In this document: in pieces, positions 1-7,526 of the stretch
Numbering within the stretch: position 1 is the first letter of the stretch
Layout: every line of letters begins with the position of its first letter
Assembly (NCBI GenBank): GCA_025060245.1
Contig: JANXCP010000014.1
Coordinates: forward strand, 1 to 35,583
Length of the DNA stretch: 35,583 nt
Direction of reading: 5' to 3'
Source: Thermoanaerobaculum sp.
GTDB lineage: Bacteria; Acidobacteriota; Thermoanaerobaculia; Thermoanaerobaculales; Thermoanaerobaculaceae
Made by a program: the position numbers and the translations under genes
Notes under the pieces: generated by a model
What the model was told of the DNA's origin: nothing
Databases searched by the model: none
What the model saw: only the letters and a program-made list of their open reading frames with translations

Positions 1-2
1 CG

Positions 3-365
3 GCGGCGGTGGGCGAGGAAACGGCCATTGCGGTGGAAGGGGAGGCGGGGTGGCCCCTGTCCTGGTCCTGGGCCAACATCCGGGTGTGGTGGGACAAGCC
101 GCAAGCAGGGCAACCCATTCGCCTTTTCCTCTGCGATCCGGGCAAAGAGCAGGAAATCGTCAACACCCTGGGGAGGGCCTTCGGCTGCGCCGAGATCCCC
201 TTGCGCGCCTGGTGGGTGGAGGAAATGCCGGTGACCCTACGCGGCCTGGCCCAGTGGTGGCTCACCCGTCAGGCCTGGTCCCCGCTGGGCTGGCAAAACG
301 TGGTGCTCTGCCGTGCCCTGCCGGAGGTGGGCGAACCCGACGCCGCTGCGCCCGAACAGCCATAG
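3..365 (+). CDS. 3' end of a probable membrane glycosyltransferase (Agl23/PMT-like), partial
   Basis: The frame is open to the left window edge, so this is the C-terminal part of a longer gene; a GTG at position 9 is in frame but is probably internal. The visible residues include WPLSWSW near the beginning, then a tryptophan-rich globular tail with no membrane segment. A WPL-x-W motif followed by a short soluble tail resembles the C-terminus of proteins annotated as flippase activity-associated Agl23, which belong to the PMT/ArnT fold. This is recall from a short fragment, so the family call is tentative. It ends 32 bases before argS on the same strand. The N-terminal catalytic part lies outside the window. 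Confidence 0.45.
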   Translation, partial: AAVGEETAIAVEGEAGWPLSWSWANIRVWWDKPQAGQPIRLFLCDPGKEQEIVNTLGRAFGCAEIPLRAWWVEEMPVTLRGLAQWWLTRQAWSPLGWQNVVLCRALPEVGEPDAAAPEQP

Positions 366-375
366 GTTGGCCCGC

Positions 376-381
376 TAGAAT
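376..381 (+). promoter_or_regulatory. possible -10 box for argS
   Basis: TAGAAT, one mismatch from TATAAT, lies 17 bases before the argS ATG. No convincing -35 box is visible at the right distance, because that region is the end of the upstream gene. The predicted transcript would start just before the GGGGAGGTGG ribosome-binding site at 387-396. Confidence 0.3.
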
Positions 382-397
382 CCCCCGGGGAGGTGGA

Positions 398-2590
398 ATG
401 CTGCGCACCATCCAACAGGCCCTGGAAGCCCTCATCGGCCAAGAGCTGGCCACCCGCGGGTGGGAAAACCTCGCCCGCCTGGAGGTACCCCCTCATCGCC
501 AATGGGGCGATTTGGCCTGGGCCGGGGCCTTACCCCTGGCCAAGGCCCTACGCCAGCCACCGCGTTTGATCGGCGAGCAGCTGGCGCAGGCCCTGGGTGC
601 CCGCTTGGCCCAGGAGCAGGAAGGGAGTGCCTTGGCCTTCCTGCACCCGCAGGTGCGGGTGGACGGTCCGGGTTTTTTGAACTTTCGCCTCAAGCGCGGG
701 GCGGTGCTGGCGGAAGCATTGCGGGCGGATCCCTGGCAGCGAGCCCCACGGGGCGAAAAGATCATTGTCGAGCACACCAACATCAACCCCAACAAGGCGG
801 CCCACATTGGGCACCTGCGCAACGCGGTTTTGGGGGACGTGTTGGTGCGCTGCCTGCGTTTCCTGGGCTACCCCGTGGAGGTGCAGAACTACATTGACGA
901 CACCGGTGTGCAGGTCGCTGACGTGGTGGTGGGTTTCCTCTTCCTTCCCGAGGAGGAGCTGGTCCAGGCCACCGCTGCCACATGGCCAGGGCTTGCCAGC
1001 CGGCAGCAAATCTTGGCCGAGTTGGTGCAGCGTTGGGAACAAGGGGGACTCCTCGTCCCCGCCAACCCCGAGGCGGATTTTGATGACCTCTGTTGGGACC
1101 TCTACCCACGGGTGACCCGCTGGTACGAGGAAAACCCCCAAGGCTTGGCGCGGCGGGGGCAGGTGCTCCATGCCTTGGAGGCAGGGCCTCCCACGGGGAT
1201 CACCCTGCGCCAGGTGCTGGCGGAACTGGCGACAGGCCACCCCAGCGATGGGGCCTTGGCGTGCCTGGGGATGGTGGTGGCGGAAGCCAACCTGCGTTGC
1301 CACCTCCACACCATGGGGGAACTGGGGATTGCCTACGATGTGCTCCCCCATGAGTCCGACGTGTTGCGCCGGGGCCTATGGCAGAGGGCCTTTGAGCTGT
1401 TACGGCGATGCGGGTGTATCCACCAGGAAAAGGAGGGGAAAAACGCCGGTTGCTGGGTCATGCCCTTGGCCGAGGCGCCGGAGTTTGCTGGCTTGGCGGA
1501 GGCGGACAAGATCCTGGTGCGGTCCAACGGCACCGTCACCTACACGGGCAAGGACATCGCGTACCAGCTGTGGAAACTGGGGCTGCTGTGGGACGAGGAC
1601 GGCTCGCGCTGCGATTTTGGCTACAAACCCTTTGCCCGCTGGGAACAAGCGGGACCAGCGGCCCCGGTCCGCTACGGCCAAGGGCCAAGGGTGGTGTACC
1701 GCACCACCGCGGAACCCCACCCCTACACTGAAGTTTCCTTTGGTGGCGGGCGGCGGGTGTTCAACGTCATTGACGTGCGGCAAACCTACCCGCAAAAGGT
1801 GGTACGGGAAGCGGTGCGTGCCCTGGGGTTTGCGGAGGCCGCGGAGAACTCCGTGCACTTCAGCTACGAAATGGTGGCCCTGACGCCAAAGGCGGTGCAC
1901 CAGTTGGAAGCGAGCCTCGGGATCTCTTTCGGTCTCCTGCCGGAGGAAGAGGAAAAACCCTTCGTGGAGATGTCGGGCCGCCGCGGGATTGGGGTCAAGG
2001 CCAACGCCCTCCTACGAACCCTGCGGGAGGAGGCGGAAAAGGCCATCCGCGGGCGGCTCGCTTCGGGCCAAAAACCGCAAGCCCTGCAGGAGCGAGCCCA
2101 CGCCATTGCCGTGGGGGCCCTGCGGTACCAAATGGCCCGTCAGGGCCGCAACCGGGTCTTAGCCTTTGACTTCGCCGATGCCCTGGCCTTTGAGGGGGAT
2201 ACAGGGCCCTACCTGCAGTACGCGGCGGTGCGCACGCGGAAGATCTTTGACAAGCTGCACCAGGCCGGCCTGGCCGGCAGCGCGGAGGCAGACGGCCAGG
2301 CGGTGGAGGGCATGGAGGTCCCCGATGACCTGTGGGAGCTCGCCTTCGGTTGCCTCCGCACCCAAGAGGTGGTGGAGAAGGCGGTGGCTTCCCTGGAGTT
2401 TTCCCTCCTCACCGGCCATGCCCGTGAGCTGGCGCAGGCCTTTTCCAACCTCTACCACCGCTACCCCGTGCTGCACGCGGAAAGCGATCAGGCCCGCTGC
2501 CTACGCCGCGCCGTCTTCCGCCTCTTCTCCCGCACCCAGGAGCTCATCCTGGAGGAGCTGCTGGGTATCCCCATCCCGGAGGAAATGTAG
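398..2590 (+). CDS. argS: arginyl-tRNA synthetase, long form
   Basis: Charges tRNA-Arg with arginine in the cytoplasm (class I synthetase). The start is the ATG with GGGGAGGTGG just upstream; the reading frame opens further left, but that part overlaps the upstream gene and lacks family similarity. The 730-residue product begins with an Arg-tRNA synthetase N-terminal domain, then carries the HIGH signature at residues 136-139 within AAHIGHLRNAVLGD. It continues through a large central region containing ADKILVRSNGTVTYTGKD, a degenerate KMSKS-like EMSGRR near residue 525, and an anticodon-binding DALR domain at the C-terminus (DTGPYLQYAAVRTRKI). Typical bacterial ArgS is about 550-600 residues, so this one has roughly 130-180 extra residues, mostly between the HIGH and KMSKS regions. 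The family assignment is secure. Confidence 0.96.
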   Translation: MLRTIQQALEALIGQELATRGWENLARLEVPPHRQWGDLAWAGALPLAKALRQPPRLIGEQLAQALGARLAQEQEGSALAFLHPQVRVDGPGFLNFRLKRGAVLAEALRADPWQRAPRGEKIIVEHTNINPNKAAHIGHLRNAVLGDVLVRCLRFLGYPVEVQNYIDDTGVQVADVVVGFLFLPEEELVQATAATWPGLASRQQILAELVQRWEQGGLLVPANPEADFDDLCWDLYPRVTRWYEENPQGLARRGQVLHALEAGPPTGITLRQVLAELATGHPSDGALACLGMVVAEANLRCHLHTMGELGIAYDVLPHESDVLRRGLWQRAFELLRRCGCIHQEKEGKNAGCWVMPLAEAPEFAGLAEADKILVRSNGTVTYTGKDIAYQLWKLGLLWDEDGSRCDFGYKPFARWEQAGPAAPVRYGQGPRVVYRTTAEPHPYTEVSFGGGRRVFNVIDVRQTYPQKVVREAVRALGFAEAAENSVHFSYEMVALTPKAVHQLEASLGISFGLLPEEEEKPFVEMSGRRGIGVKANALLRTLREEAEKAIRGRLASGQKPQALQERAHAIAVGALRYQMARQGRNRVLAFDFADALAFEGDTGPYLQYAAVRTRKIFDKLHQAGLAGSAEADGQAVEGMEVPDDLWELAFGCLRTQEVVEKAVASLEFSLLTGHARELAQAFSNLYHRYPVLHAESDQARCLRRAVFRLFSRTQELILEELLGIPIPEEM

Positions 2591-2601
2591 GGCAGGTTAC
2601 C

Positions 2602-2844
2602 CTAGTCCGCCAGCTTCTTATGGGTGCCGTCGCAGTGGGGACCTTTGGCGGAACGCCGGCAACCACACCAGGCCACCAGTTGCTGCTCAGTCACCTCCAC
2701 CCTCACCGGGGAGAAGCCGGTTCCCCGGTGGGAGCCGTCGCAAAAGGGTTGGTTTTGCGAGCGCCCGCAGGCGCACCAAAAGTAAACCCCCGGCTGCATC
2801 TCCAGCTTGTAGGGCTTCTTTTGCGTGATCACGGGTTCATCCAT
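2602..2844 (-). CDS. double CDGSH-type iron-sulfur protein
   Basis: A complete 80-residue protein with two copies of the CDGSH motif, each expected to bind one [2Fe-2S] cluster through three Cys and one His. The first is CACGRSQNQPFCDGSH (residues about 24-39) and the second is CGCRRSAKGPHCDGTH (about 60-75). This is the tandem arrangement of MiNT-like or type 3 CDGSH proteins. Members of the family are thought to act in redox or iron-sulfur handling, but the function of small bacterial ones is mostly unknown. It has a GGGAGGT ribosome-binding site and starts 15 bases after the stop of the TGS GTPase, so the two are probably co-transcribed. It converges with argS with an 11-base gap. No signal peptide is seen, so it is likely cytoplasmic. 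Confidence 0.9.
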   Translation of the reverse strand: MDEPVITQKKPYKLEMQPGVYFWCACGRSQNQPFCDGSHRGTGFSPVRVEVTEQQLVAWCGCRRSAKGPHCDGTHKKLAD

Positions 2845-2859
2845 GAGCCTACCTCCCGG

Positions 2860-3834
2860 TTAGTAATGCAGTTCCACCACATCGCGGTCGCGCAGCTCAA
2901 AGTCCCGCGACACCCGTTGTCCGTCCAGCTTACCCCCCCAAACCCGGGCAAAGGCCAACCGCTCCGCAATGTCCCGGTGAATGCGCTCGGCAAGGTCCAA
3001 AACCGTAGACCCCTGGGGCAGGACGAAGGGTGCCGTGCGGTCGGCGGGTTTGCCCGGGGGTTTGGTGTACACCCGAACCAGCTGCAGCATGCGCCACAGC
3101 TTCACCTTGAAGCTTTCCAAGCCCTGGTGCTGGGCCACTGACACCCGCACCACGGGGTACTCGCTGCCGTACATCTCCTCCAACACCTGACAGTCCGCCT
3201 CGCGGGCGCGGTCTGCCTTCGTGAGCACCATGAGCGTCGGCAGCGGGGTTTCCCGTGGGTCCGCATCCTCCGGCAAGACCCCCACCAACGGGATGTGCAC
3301 CGCGGCCAGGCGCTGCCGCACCTCTTCCACGTCCTCAGGCACCGCCGCGGAGGTGGGATCCACCACCAGGATGGCCGCATCGGCCCCCCGCACCAAGTTG
3401 GGCAGCCACGGATCCATGTGCGTGGCGGTGACCGGAGGCAAATCCACCAACTGCACGTGGACATCCTCAAAGGGCATCATGCCGGGCTGGGGACGGGTGG
3501 TGGTGAAGGGGAAATCGGCAATCGCTGGCTCAGCTCGCGTGACCGCCGCCAGAAGGGACGACTTGCCGGCGTTGGGGGGGCCTAACAGCACCACCTGTGC
3601 CGCCCCCTCCGGCTCCACGCGAAAGCTCAGCCCGTGCTTGGCTGCTCGGCTCTCCTCCTCCTGCCGTAACCGGGCAAGCCGCCGCTTGAGATCCGCCTGC
3701 AGCTTTTCCGTCCCCTTGTGTTTGGGGATGGTGGCCAGCATCTCCTCCAAGGCCTGCCGTTTCTCCTCCGTAGTCCTGGCAGCTCGGTATCGCGCCTCCG
3801 CCGCTTTGTACTGGGGGGTTAAGTTCGCCGGCAT
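2860..3834 (-). CDS. Obg/DRG-like GTPase with C-terminal TGS domain
   Basis: A 324-residue predicted GTP-binding protein. The N-terminal 85 residues are charged and probably helical. The G domain follows, with P-loop GPPNAGKSS, a switch II region reading DLPP where DxxG is usual, and a G4 motif TKAD. The C-terminal 75 residues form a TGS domain (from about FVLPQGSTVLDLAERIH to the end), a fold often involved in ribosome or RNA binding. The layout matches bacterial DRG-like proteins rather than ObgE, which lacks TGS and has a glycine-rich Obg domain. The DLPP variant may change how GTP hydrolysis is triggered. It is the first gene of a two-gene unit with the CDGSH protein. The ATG at 3834 lies six bases after a TAGAAT box, so the mRNA may be leaderless. 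Confidence 0.88.
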   Translation of the reverse strand: MPANLTPQYKAAEARYRAARTTEEKRQALEEMLATIPKHKGTEKLQADLKRRLARLRQEEESRAAKHGLSFRVEPEGAAQVVLLGPPNAGKSSLLAAVTRAEPAIADFPFTTTRPQPGMMPFEDVHVQLVDLPPVTATHMDPWLPNLVRGADAAILVVDPTSAAVPEDVEEVRQRLAAVHIPLVGVLPEDADPRETPLPTLMVLTKADRAREADCQVLEEMYGSEYPVVRVSVAQHQGLESFKVKLWRMLQLVRVYTKPPGKPADRTAPFVLPQGSTVLDLAERIHRDIAERLAFARVWGGKLDGQRVSRDFELRDRDVVELHY

Positions 3835-3840
3835 GCCCGT

Positions 3841-3846
3841 ATTCTA
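3841..3846 (-). promoter_or_regulatory. -10 box of the TGS GTPase gene, leaderless
   Basis: On the minus strand TAGAAT (5 of 6 consensus) is followed by six bases and then the ATG at 3834. Transcription starting about seven bases after the box would begin at or next to the ATG. No ribosome-binding site precedes this start. A clear -35 box is not visible. Confidence 0.5.
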
Positions 3847-3861
3847 CCGAAGCTTCCAGGT

Positions 3862-3867
3862 TACACT
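3862..3867 (+). promoter_or_regulatory. -10 box of the small membrane protein gene, nearly leaderless
   Basis: TACACT stands nine bases before the ATG at 3877. It points away from the TAGAAT box of the divergent GTPase gene, only 15 bases away. No Shine-Dalgarno sequence lies between the box and the ATG. The -35 region is not recognisable. Confidence 0.42.
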
Positions 3868-3876
3868 TGGCCGTTC

Positions 3877-4197
3877 ATGACGCCGCGCCTATGCTTGGGC
3901 CTTTTGTCCTGCGGTTTAATGACGACCGCTTTCGGCCTCCACCCCCTCCTGGGGGCCCTGGGCAGTGGCCTAGCTTTGGCGGCCCTCTTGACCACCACGC
4001 AACGCTTCGGGGAGCAACCTAAGCCCACCCCTGGGCAGGTGTGGGGTAGTGCCTCGGCGGTCTTGACGGTGACCCTTGGGGCTTTGCTGCTGCGCGGGCA
4101 GTCGCCCTGGGGCTTTTTTTGGCTCTTGGGACCGGCCTTCCTGGCACTGGCCCCCCTGTTCCTCGGCTGGTTTGCTCGAGGGTGGAGGAAGGGGTGA
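3877..4197 (+). CDS. small membrane protein upstream of a symporter
   Basis: A 106-residue protein of unknown family. It is strongly hydrophobic, with about four membrane helices: residues 5-24, 26-42, 57-73 and 80-101. The loop between the second and third contains the only charged stretch (TTQRFGEQPKPTPG), and the end is basic (ARGWRKG). The stop codon overlaps the GTG start of the sodium/solute symporter, so the two are translationally coupled. This arrangement recalls YhdT-PanF, where a small membrane protein precedes an SSS transporter, but the sequence does not look like YhdT. A role as transporter partner is inference. Confidence 0.7.
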   Translation: MTPRLCLGLLSCGLMTTAFGLHPLLGALGSGLALAALLTTTQRFGEQPKPTPGQVWGSASAVLTVTLGALLLRGQSPWGFFWLLGPAFLALAPLFLGWFARGWRKG

Positions 4198-5558
4198 GCT
4201 CCGGCGCTTGGTTGCTGCTGCTTTTGGGGGTGGCGTTGGCTCTCGCCTTCCTGCGACGCCTCTCAGCTCCCGGGTTTTTTGCCGCCAACCATCGGGCTTC
4301 GGCCCTCCTGGCAGGGCTGGCGGGCACGGCCATGGGTCTTTCCGCTTTCGTCTTCGTCGGGGGACCGGCCCTGACAGCCCAGGTGGGTTCGGGGGCCCTA
4401 TGGATCATCCTCCCTGCCCCCCTCACGGCGGTGTTGCAGTGTTGGGTGTTGGGTGGGTGGATCCTCAGTCAACAGCCGCGGGTGCTTTCCATCCCCGAGC
4501 TTTTGGGGAGGCGCTTGGGTTCCGGGGTACGACTCGTGGCCTCAGCGCTGTTGGCCTGCGGGTGCCTGGCCGGGCTAGCGGTGCAGGGGAAAGCGGTGGC
4601 CGTACTGGCGTCCGGGCTTTGGGGTGGGGACGGAACCCTGTGGGCCTTTGCTGTACTCTTTGCCACCGTGGCTTACATGGCTGCCGGTGGGATGCGCGCG
4701 GGCCTGGTGGTGGATGCGGTCCAAGGTGGCCTCATGGGCCTGGTAGCGTTGATCTTGGCCGCTGCCGCCCTGGTCCACGCGCGGGAGGCGGTCGGCCAGG
4801 TCTTGCTCCACCCCACACCGCTCCTCTCCTCCTTTGGGCAGGTGGCACCGGCGCAGGCCTTTTCCTGGTACTTGCTGTTCACCCTCGGCACCCTCGCCCA
4901 ACCCCACTACCTGCAGAAGTTCCTACTCCTGCGCTCGCGTCATGAGTTGCGTTCCTTTCCCTGGGTTCTCACGGCAAGCCTCATGGTGGTCTTGGCGGTT
5001 TGGCTGGGACTGGGCCTCGCCAGCCTCGCGCTGGTCCAACGGGGGGATTTGCCCACCGGCCTGGGGGATGCGGTGATCCCCCAGCTGCTGCGCCAGCTGG
5101 GCCCTTGGGCGGTCACCGCCGCCGCCCTGGGGGTACTGGCGGCCATCATGTCCACCGTAGCCTCTTTTTGCAACCTCCTGGCGGCGGCCGTGGCCTATGA
5201 CCTGCCGCAGGCTTTAGGGAAAGCCCCTTGGCCACTGGGTTGGGCTCGGGGGCTCACGGTCCTGGGGGGCCTCCTCGGCACCTGGATTGGGGTCAGCAGC
5301 GACCGCAGCGTGGCGGTCCTGGGCCTTTTGGGGTGGGGCTTTTTCACTGCTTGCCTGCTGCCGGCGGTGCTGGGAGCGCGGTTTGGCGCCACCTGCGCTC
5401 CGGCGATCGCTGCCGGCATGGTGGCAGGAGCGGTCTCCTGCGTCGTCCTGGAGCTGCTCCGGCCCTCCTTTCCCTGGCCTGTGGAACCGGGGCTTTTCGG
5501 TGCGGCGGTGGGACTGGGGGTGGTGACGGTGGCTGGGTGGCGGAGGTCCCGCTCATGA
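4194..5558 (+). CDS. sodium/solute symporter (SSS family)
   Basis: A 454-residue multi-pass transporter expected to import a small solute with sodium. The GTG start overlaps the previous stop and has GGAGGAAGG upstream; the ATG at 4119 is in frame but lies inside the previous gene. Family signs include GGMRAGLVVDAVQGGLMG in the middle, AQPHYLQKFLLLRS around residue 260, and AIMSTVASFCNLLAAAVAYD around residue 340, which matches the SSS pattern of a mid-membrane MST motif followed by an Asp. There are about 12-13 predicted helices. The substrate cannot be told from sequence; pantothenate-, proline- and general SSS-type solutes are all possible. It is coupled to nth downstream through an ATGA overlap. 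Confidence 0.85.
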   Translation: MSSGAWLLLLLGVALALAFLRRLSAPGFFAANHRASALLAGLAGTAMGLSAFVFVGGPALTAQVGSGALWIILPAPLTAVLQCWVLGGWILSQQPRVLSIPELLGRRLGSGVRLVASALLACGCLAGLAVQGKAVAVLASGLWGGDGTLWAFAVLFATVAYMAAGGMRAGLVVDAVQGGLMGLVALILAAAALVHAREAVGQVLLHPTPLLSSFGQVAPAQAFSWYLLFTLGTLAQPHYLQKFLLLRSRHELRSFPWVLTASLMVVLAVWLGLGLASLALVQRGDLPTGLGDAVIPQLLRQLGPWAVTAAALGVLAAIMSTVASFCNLLAAAVAYDLPQALGKAPWPLGWARGLTVLGGLLGTWIGVSSDRSVAVLGLLGWGFFTACLLPAVLGARFGATCAPAIAAGMVAGAVSCVVLELLRPSFPWPVEPGLFGAAVGLGVVTVAGWRRSRS

Positions 5559-6214
5559 GCTGGGACCAGGCAAGGGCGGTCGGGGCGTTGACCAAGGTGC
5601 AACAGGCCCTTCGCCGGACCAACCCCACCACCTTAGCGCATTTGGAGCGCACCCGGGATCCCTTTCGCCTGCTGGTGGCGTGCATCATTTCCCTCCGTAC
5701 CAAGGACGCCGTCACCGCCCAAGCTTCCCAGCGCCTGTTGGCGGAGGCGCCCACGGCGCAAGAGCTGGCGCGTCTGGCAGAGGACCGCATTGCCCAGCTC
5801 ATTTACCCCGCCGGCTTTTACCGCACCAAGGCAAGGCAGTTGAAGCGCTTGGCCCAAGAGCTGCTGGAGCAATATCAAGGCCACGTGCCCCGTGAGCGCG
5901 CGGCGTTGCTGGCCCTTCCTGGAGTGGGACGGAAGACGGCCAACTTGGTGCTGGGGCTTGGCTTTGGCGTACCGGCCATTTGCGTGGATACCCACGTGCA
6001 CCGGATCGCCAACCGCCTCGGCTTGGTGCGCACGCGTCACCCCGCGGAGACGGAACAGGCACTGGAGCATTTGTTGCCCCAAAAGTGGTGGATTCCCCTC
6101 AATGACCTCCTGGTGCGCTTTGGCCAGCAAGTTTGCACCCCGCGCTGGCCTCGCTGCTCCTCCTGTACCCTCGGTCAAGAATGCCCGCGGGTCGGGGTCA
6201 GCAAGGCTCGCTAG
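5555..6214 (+). CDS. nth: endonuclease III, DNA glycosylase/AP lyase
   Basis: Removes oxidised pyrimidines from DNA and cuts the resulting abasic site (base excision repair). The 219-residue length is usual for Nth. The helix-hairpin-helix reads LPGVGRKTAN and carries the catalytic Lys; the catalytic Asp is in VDTHVHRI. The C-terminal [4Fe-4S] loop is intact with spacing Cys-x6-Cys-x2-Cys-x5-Cys (CTPRWPRCSSCTLGQEC). The ATG overlaps the symporter stop in an ATGA; the frame is open further upstream, but that part overlaps the symporter and has no Nth similarity. Its position behind a transporter is probably only operon packing. Confidence 0.95.
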   Translation: MSWDQARAVGALTKVQQALRRTNPTTLAHLERTRDPFRLLVACIISLRTKDAVTAQASQRLLAEAPTAQELARLAEDRIAQLIYPAGFYRTKARQLKRLAQELLEQYQGHVPRERAALLALPGVGRKTANLVLGLGFGVPAICVDTHVHRIANRLGLVRTRHPAETEQALEHLLPQKWWIPLNDLLVRFGQQVCTPRWPRCSSCTLGQECPRVGVSKAR

Positions 6215-6230
6215 CCCCCTCTTGAGGACC

Positions 6231-6264
6231 AAAACCCCTGGCGAACTGGCCAGTCCGCCCAGGG
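6231..6264 (-). terminator. probable terminator of mdh
   Basis: Between convergent nth and mdh lies an imperfect inverted repeat, CCCTGGCGAACTGG pairing with CCAGTCCGCCCAGGG (6236-6264). Read on the minus strand it is followed by GGTTTTGG, a short T-run. On the plus strand no T-run follows, so it should mainly serve mdh. Confidence 0.45.
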
Positions 6265-6293
6265 TGCAGCAGCTTGATTGGGGAGCAGCGGAG

Positions 6294-7235
6294 CTAGACC
6301 CCGAAGTCCGCTGGGAGCTTGTTCATCTGCGCCTTCACATCGCCCGCGCTCTTATGCAACAGGGCCAGCTCCTCCTCGGTGAGCTTCAGCTCAAAGACCC
6401 CTTCCATCCCCGCCGCCCCGAGCTTGCACGGCACGCCCACCCAGACGTCTCGCAGGCCGAACTCACCCTGCAGGTACACCGAGCACGGCAAGATCTTCTT
6501 GCGGTCCTTCAGGATGGAATCCACCATCTCCCAAACCCCGGCCGCCGGGGCGTAGTAGGCCGAGCCGGTCTTCAGGAGCTTGACGATCTCACCGCCTCCC
6601 TGGGCCGTGCGCTGGACAATGGCGTCAATCTTCTCCTTCGGCAGCAGCTCGGGCAAAGGCACCCCAGACACCGTGGTGTAACGGGGCAGCGGCACCATGG
6701 AGTCGCCGTGGCCACCCAGGACTAGGGCAAACACGCTTTCTGTGGAAACCCCCAGTTCCATGGCGATGAACGCCCGCATCCGGGCGGTGTCCAAAATGCC
6801 CGCCATGCCGACGATGCGCTCCCGCGGAAAGCCGGTGACGCGCCGCGCCACCTCGCACATGACGTCCAAGGGGTTGGTGACCATGATGACGATGGCGTCG
6901 CGGGAGGTCTTGGCCACCCGCGACATGCACTCGGCGACGATCTTGGCGTTGGCGTCCTGTAGGTCATCACGGCTCATCCCCGGTTTACGCGCCAGTCCAG
7001 CGGCCATGACGATGATGTCTGAACCTTCCGTGGGCCCGTAGTCGTTGCTGCCCACCAGAAAGGAATCGTGGTGCACCACCGGGGCGGCTTGGTACAGGTC
7101 CAAAGCCTTACCCTGAGGCATCCCCTCCACCACGTCCACCAGCACCACATCTCCCAACTGGGCTTCCGCCAAGCGCATGGCGGTGGTAGCCCCCACGTTT
7201 CCGGCACCAATGACGGTGATCTTTGCTTTCCTCAT
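6294..7235 (-). CDS. mdh: malate dehydrogenase, LDH-like type
   Basis: Interconverts malate and oxaloacetate with NAD in the TCA cycle. The 313-residue protein starts with the dinucleotide-binding motif GAGNVG (residues 10-15), and Asp34 at the end of beta-2 favours NAD over NADP. The substrate loop reads [11 protein letters not shown], the Arg-rich form typical of malate rather than lactate dehydrogenases. The catalytic His is in LGGHGDSM, and VTNPLDV is also conserved. The start has an AAGGGGG site about nine bases upstream. The frame stays open another 700 bases upstream, but that stretch is antisense to rimP and is noise. It is a single-gene unit, convergent with nth and divergent from the rimP operon. 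Confidence 0.95.
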   Translation of the reverse strand: MRKAKITVIGAGNVGATTAMRLAEAQLGDVVLVDVVEGMPQGKALDLYQAAPVVHHDSFLVGSNDYGPTEGSDIIVMAAGLARKPGMSRDDLQDANAKIVAECMSRVAKTSRDAIVIMVTNPLDVMCEVARRVTGFPRERIVGMAGILDTARMRAFIAMELGVSTESVFALVLGGHGDSMVPLPRYTTVSGVPLPELLPKEKIDAIVQRTAQGGGEIVKLLKTGSAYYAPAAGVWEMVDSILKDRKKILPCSVYLQGEFGLRDVWVGVPCKLGAAGMEGVFELKLTEEELALLHKSAGDVKAQMNKLPADFGV

Positions 7236-7426
7236 AGCCCTGCCCCCTTTGGGTCTGTCCTCGTTGACCCGGTTTTTACAATAACACCTCCCGGCAACTC
7301 CCACAAGTTGCAACCCCCTTCCTGGGGCTGCGGCCGCTTTGCGCCCCGGCAGGGCCAGGTCATGGGGAAGACCCCTGGACTCGCCGGTCGTTCCTTCTCC
7401 ACCGTCAAGGGCAACGCCCCCACCCC
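7236..7426. other. intergenic region between mdh and the rimP promoter
   Basis: The divergent region between mdh and rimP. The strand serving mdh shows AT-rich sequence around 7274-7286 (TTTTTACAATAA), where its promoter probably lies, but I cannot assign confident boxes. I see no gene, RNA or repeat in the rest. Confidence 0.4.
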
Positions 7427-7454
7427 TTGCACCGAACCAGAAAAGGGGTATACT
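7427..7454 (+). promoter_or_regulatory. promoter of the rimP-nusA-infB operon
   Basis: The -35 box TTGCAC (7427-7432) and the -10 box TATACT (7449-7454) are separated by 16 bases. The -10 is preceded by GGGG, as at the box at 19538. It is one of the two best promoters in the window. Transcription should start near 7461 and read through the hairpin at 7476-7499 before rimP. Confidence 0.75.
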
Positions 7455-7475
7455 CAGGGTGGCTGCTTTCGCAAG

Positions 7476-7504
7476 AAAGTGGGACGCATGTCCCACTTTT
7501 TTTT
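7476..7504 (+). promoter_or_regulatory. terminator-like hairpin in the rimP leader (attenuator)
   Basis: AAAGTGGGAC and GTCCCACTTT form a perfect ten-pair stem around a GCAT loop (7476-7499), followed by an unbroken T-run at 7497-7504. This has the form of an intrinsic terminator but sits only about 15 bases downstream of the predicted transcription start and before the first gene of the operon. Terminator-like structures ahead of rimP are known in other bacteria, as putative attenuation elements. Because the operon encodes NusA, which alters termination, feedback on this hairpin is an attractive inference. The loop contains an in-frame ATG, but it is inside the stem-loop and unlikely to be the rimP start. 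Confidence 0.72.
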
Positions 7505-7526
7505 CAGAGGTGGCCAAGGGGTTACG

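Noticed and set aside
50-397. N-terminal extension of ArgS
   Set aside because: It overlaps the upstream coding end and lacks ArgS similarity; the ATG at 398 has a strong ribosome-binding site.
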